Shown: positions 62,160-64,000 of the stretch, piece by piece
Layout of the letters: every line of letters begins with the position of its first letter
Numbering within the stretch: the stretch's first letter is position 1
Assembly (NCBI GenBank): GCA_047971315.1
Contig: JBKDZP010000004.1
Coordinates: 80,259-144,258 of the forward strand
DNA from: JBKDZP01 sp047971315
GTDB taxonomy: Bacteria > Bacillota_I > Bacilli_A > RF39 > UBA660
Direction: 5' to 3'
Length of the DNA: 64,000 nucleotides
Notes under the pieces: generated by a model
Seen by the model: only the letters and a program-made list of their open reading frames with translations
Database searches by the model: none
Told to the model about the DNA's origin: nothing
Made by a program: the position numbers and the translations under genes

Positions 62160-62177
62160 ATGACATTTTTATGTCAT
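62160..62177 (+). promoter_or_regulatory. Hairpin in the rpmE leader (possible L31 autoregulatory element)
   Basis: ATGACAT/ATGTCAT 7-bp stem with TTTT loop, 18 bases before the rpmE start and next to its AAAGGAG site. L31 leaders are known to be autoregulated in several bacteria; a link here is inference. Confidence 0.5.
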
Positions 62178-62195
62178 GGCGAAAGGAGCTAAACA

Positions 62196-62411
62196 ATGAA
62201 AAAAGGAATACATCCAAATTATCAAGAAACTAATGTAACTTGTGCTTGTGGTAATGCTTTTACAGTTAATTCAAATAAAAAAGAATTACACTTAGAAACA
62301 TGTGACAAATGTCACCCATTTTATACAGGAGTTCAAGGTGCTGTATCAAAAACTGGACGTGTTGAATTATTCAACCGTAAATATGGTTTAAACCAAGAAA
62401 AACAAGCTTAA
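62196..62411 (+). CDS. rpmE: 50S ribosomal protein bL31, zinc type
   Basis: MKKGIHPNYQETNVTCACGN opens the bL31 fold. Cys16, Cys18 and the CDKC pair (36-39) form the zinc site of the C+ form. The GVQGAVSKTGRVELFNRKYG end is conserved. Length 71. It has its own promoter, a leader hairpin and a bidirectional terminator. Confidence 0.96.
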   Translation: MKKGIHPNYQETNVTCACGNAFTVNSNKKELHLETCDKCHPFYTGVQGAVSKTGRVELFNRKYGLNQEKQA

Positions 62412-62428
62412 TTAGCTTGTTTTATTTT
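62400..62428. terminator. Bidirectional terminator between rpmE and the FemABX gene
   Basis: AAACAAGCT/AGCTTGTTT 9-bp stem (62400-62408 with 62414-62422), with T-rich sequence after it on the plus strand and A-rich sequence before it. Confidence 0.8.
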
Positions 62429-63678
62429 TTAAATTTTCTATAAAAAGGAATTAATTTTTGATAACCAAAGTATAAAGGTTTATTCAAAATTAAATCAAAT
62501 TCTCCAACAAATTCCATATACTCTCCACCGAGTCTTTTCTTAAATGAATGAATACCAAAAATTGGATTTTCAGGACTTGGATTATATTCTCCGCTTGTTC
62601 CAAAAAAATCAATACATTTATATCCTTGATTATAAATATCAGAAATAATTGAATAATATAATAAATAATTAGAATTAAGTTCTCTAAGTAGTGAACTATT
62701 ACCACCATGGACAGTCCAAGCTTTATTACCATACTTAACAATCATAATTGAAGATAAAGTAATTTCCTTTTTATCAATTTTTTTAATATTATTTAAATCT
62801 ATAATTGCTTTTTCAATTTGTTTTTCCAAATCATAAATTAAGTGGTCTCTTTTTTGTAGATTCTTATATTCTGTTGTTTTTAAAATAGTTTCTTCATTTT
62901 TAAGTCCTATAATTTTTGCTTCAAAGGTAGCAATTAAATTATTTATTTTAACTTTAATAATATATAAATCACTCATATTTTTTTCATGAAAAGTATTATA
63001 AAAATTAAGATAATAACTTTTCTTTGTTAAACGAATTCCTTCACGCTTAGAAGTTTCCTCCATTGTTTCATAAAAAGAATCTATGTCGTCTGATCCTCCT
63101 ACATATATATCTAAATTATACTGATTACCTTTATTCAAAATTTTTCTTGTAGTTGGATGTATCATTTTATAGATATCGTCAAAATTTTTATTTAGATCCA
63201 TTCTAAAAGTAAATCTAGGTTGTTCATAAACAAAATCCTTAGAAAATCCTTTATGTTTATATCCTAACTTTTTTAAATCATGAATAAATTCATTATTTGA
63301 ACTTCCAATTATATTTCCATCTTTATCAAATTTATTAAAAGAAATGTCCGGATCAATTTTAATAAATAAAGCTTTATGCAACTTACCAAAGTTTTTTAAG
63401 TAGTTTGTAAAAGTAGAAACAACTTCAATATTATTAAAATCTAATACATAACCTCTTGGACAATAAAAATAACAATAATCACCAATTAATTGTTTTTTGA
63501 GTAAAAGTGCGGTTGCAACTAACTTACCATCATATTCCATTCCAACATAACAAGGGCTAAAATTTTTAGTCTTCATAATTTCACCGAAATAAAATGATTG
63601 CATAAAATGTGATTTTTTACTATGATTTAAAACAAATTCTTCATATCTAAAACTATCAAGATTATCTAAAAATTTCAT
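62422..63678 (-). CDS. FemABX/MurM-family aminoacyl ligase
   Basis: Family of tRNA-dependent non-ribosomal peptidyl transferases that add interpeptide bridge residues to lipid II. The GNAT-like halves are visible: FMQSFYFGEIMKTKNFSPCY near 25, CYFYCPRGYVLDF near 68, the PTTRKILNKGN motif near 175 and the late WTVHGGNSSLLRELNSNYLL and CIDFFGTSGEYNP segments. A short coiled-coil region may lie near 285-305. Length 418 is typical. It is one of few right-arm genes against replication. The amino acid it adds is unknown. Confidence 0.88.
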   Translation of the reverse strand: MKFLDNLDSFRYEEFVLNHSKKSHFMQSFYFGEIMKTKNFSPCYVGMEYDGKLVATALLLKKQLIGDYCYFYCPRGYVLDFNNIEVVSTFTNYLKNFGKLHKALFIKIDPDISFNKFDKDGNIIGSSNNEFIHDLKKLGYKHKGFSKDFVYEQPRFTFRMDLNKNFDDIYKMIHPTTRKILNKGNQYNLDIYVGGSDDIDSFYETMEETSKREGIRLTKKSYYLNFYNTFHEKNMSDLYIIKVKINNLIATFEAKIIGLKNEETILKTTEYKNLQKRDHLIYDLEKQIEKAIIDLNNIKKIDKKEITLSSIMIVKYGNKAWTVHGGNSSLLRELNSNYLLYYSIISDIYNQGYKCIDFFGTSGEYNPSPENPIFGIHSFKKRLGGEYMEFVGEFDLILNKPLYFGYQKLIPFYRKFKK

Positions 63679-63843
63679 AATTACCCTCTTTCTATATATA
63701 TATAAGTATAAACTTATATATGTATTTAGTCAAATAAATTGTCAAATATCAGTAAAAAAGAGTGAATTTTCTTCGCAGACAAATTATTCTAAATTTGATA
63801 TAATTAATATAATAAGGGTGGTTATATTTTAGGAGTACATATA

Positions 63844-64000
63844 ATGAATAGAGCCCAAAAACGTGATTTAAGAAAAAATAAAAATTTAATTATAGAATTA
63901 GTTAAAATTATTGATAAGTATCTACCTGAATTATTTACTAAATTTGAAAAACTAACTGATAATAGAAATAAAAGTTATACAAAATATAGTATGAAAACAA
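63844..64000 (+). CDS. Start of a possible transposase gene, cut by window edge
   Basis: Fifty-two codons are visible from the ATG, with AGGAG six bases upstream and TATAAT elements near 63800. The text MNRAQKRDLRKNKNLIIELV then KIIDKYLPELF and KLTDNRNKSYTKYSMKT resembles the N-terminus of certain IS transposases, but the catalytic part lies outside. It could also be a helical DNA-binding protein of another kind. Confidence 0.4.
   Translation, partial: MNRAQKRDLRKNKNLIIELVKIIDKYLPELFTKFEKLTDNRNKSYTKYSMKT

Noticed and set aside
1..64000. tRNA or rRNA genes
   Set aside because: I saw no cloverleaf with a TTCGA-type arm and no rRNA segments. Only the SRP RNA and the T-box were supported, though a covariance-model scan could still find something.

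Overview
The window is a very AT-rich bacterial chromosome segment centred on the replication origin. Gene content and order point to a low-GC Bacillota (Bacilli-like) organism: dnaA-dnaN-recF-gyrB-gyrA, rpmH-rnpA-yidC-jag-mnmE-mnmG-rsmG-parB, metG-tatD-3D-rsmA, mfd-pth, rplI-dnaB, spoIIR-mntP and fba-murA-rpmE all resemble Bacillus neighbourhoods. ComK-, SpoVT-, BofA-, SpoIIR- and RicT-type proteins support the same group. The standard bacterial code applies: whiA and lgt end at TGA, mnmE and parB at TAG.

The likely oriC lies between dnaA and rpmH (about 32.6-32.95 kb), with DnaA boxes beside very AT-rich DNA. Almost all genes to the left are on the minus strand and almost all to the right on the plus strand, so transcription follows replication outward in both directions.

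Left arm, reading away from the origin: dnaA, dnaN, a comK-like gene with no ordinary start codon, recF, gyrB (one in-frame TAG at codon 29), gyrA, a tandemly duplicated parS site, SRP RNA, tadA, dnaX-ybaB-recR-bofA-holB-ricT and methyltransferases, pth-mfd, an inorganic pyrophosphatase (plus strand), spoVT, a T-box riboswitch driving dut-metG, a newly read 56-residue membrane protein gene, tatD, a 3D-domain protein, rsmA, ung-tilS-ftsH, and a large prepilin-like protein cut by the window edge.

Right arm: rpmH, rnpA, yidC, jag, an HD protein, mnmE, mnmG, rsmG and a ParB with an unusually long disordered tail. From 42.06 to 46.77 kb there is a decayed integrative element inserted in the 5' part of uvrB. 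It leaves a broken uvrB 5' copy next to parB and an intact uvrB on the far side. It carries tyrosine recombinase relics, an IS21 istB relic, a cargo of damaged radical SAM, nucleotidyltransferase, HD and AlaRS-like genes, and repeated ATTCGTGTAA sites at both ends. After uvrB come a radical SAM gene, a YvlD-like membrane protein, lgt, yvcK-whiA, a shortened and frameshifted gdpP-like gene, rplI, dnaB, an M23 peptidase, an MBL hydrolase, rlmH, spoIIR, mntP, fba, murA, an SGNH-like protein, rpmE, a FemABX ligase (minus) and the start of a possible transposase gene.

Together the window holds the replication initiation and origin segregation set (DnaA, DnaN, gyrase, ParB/parS), RNA maturation enzymes, cell-envelope genes and a few sporulation and competence genes. 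All identifications come from reading the sequence; no database search was run.
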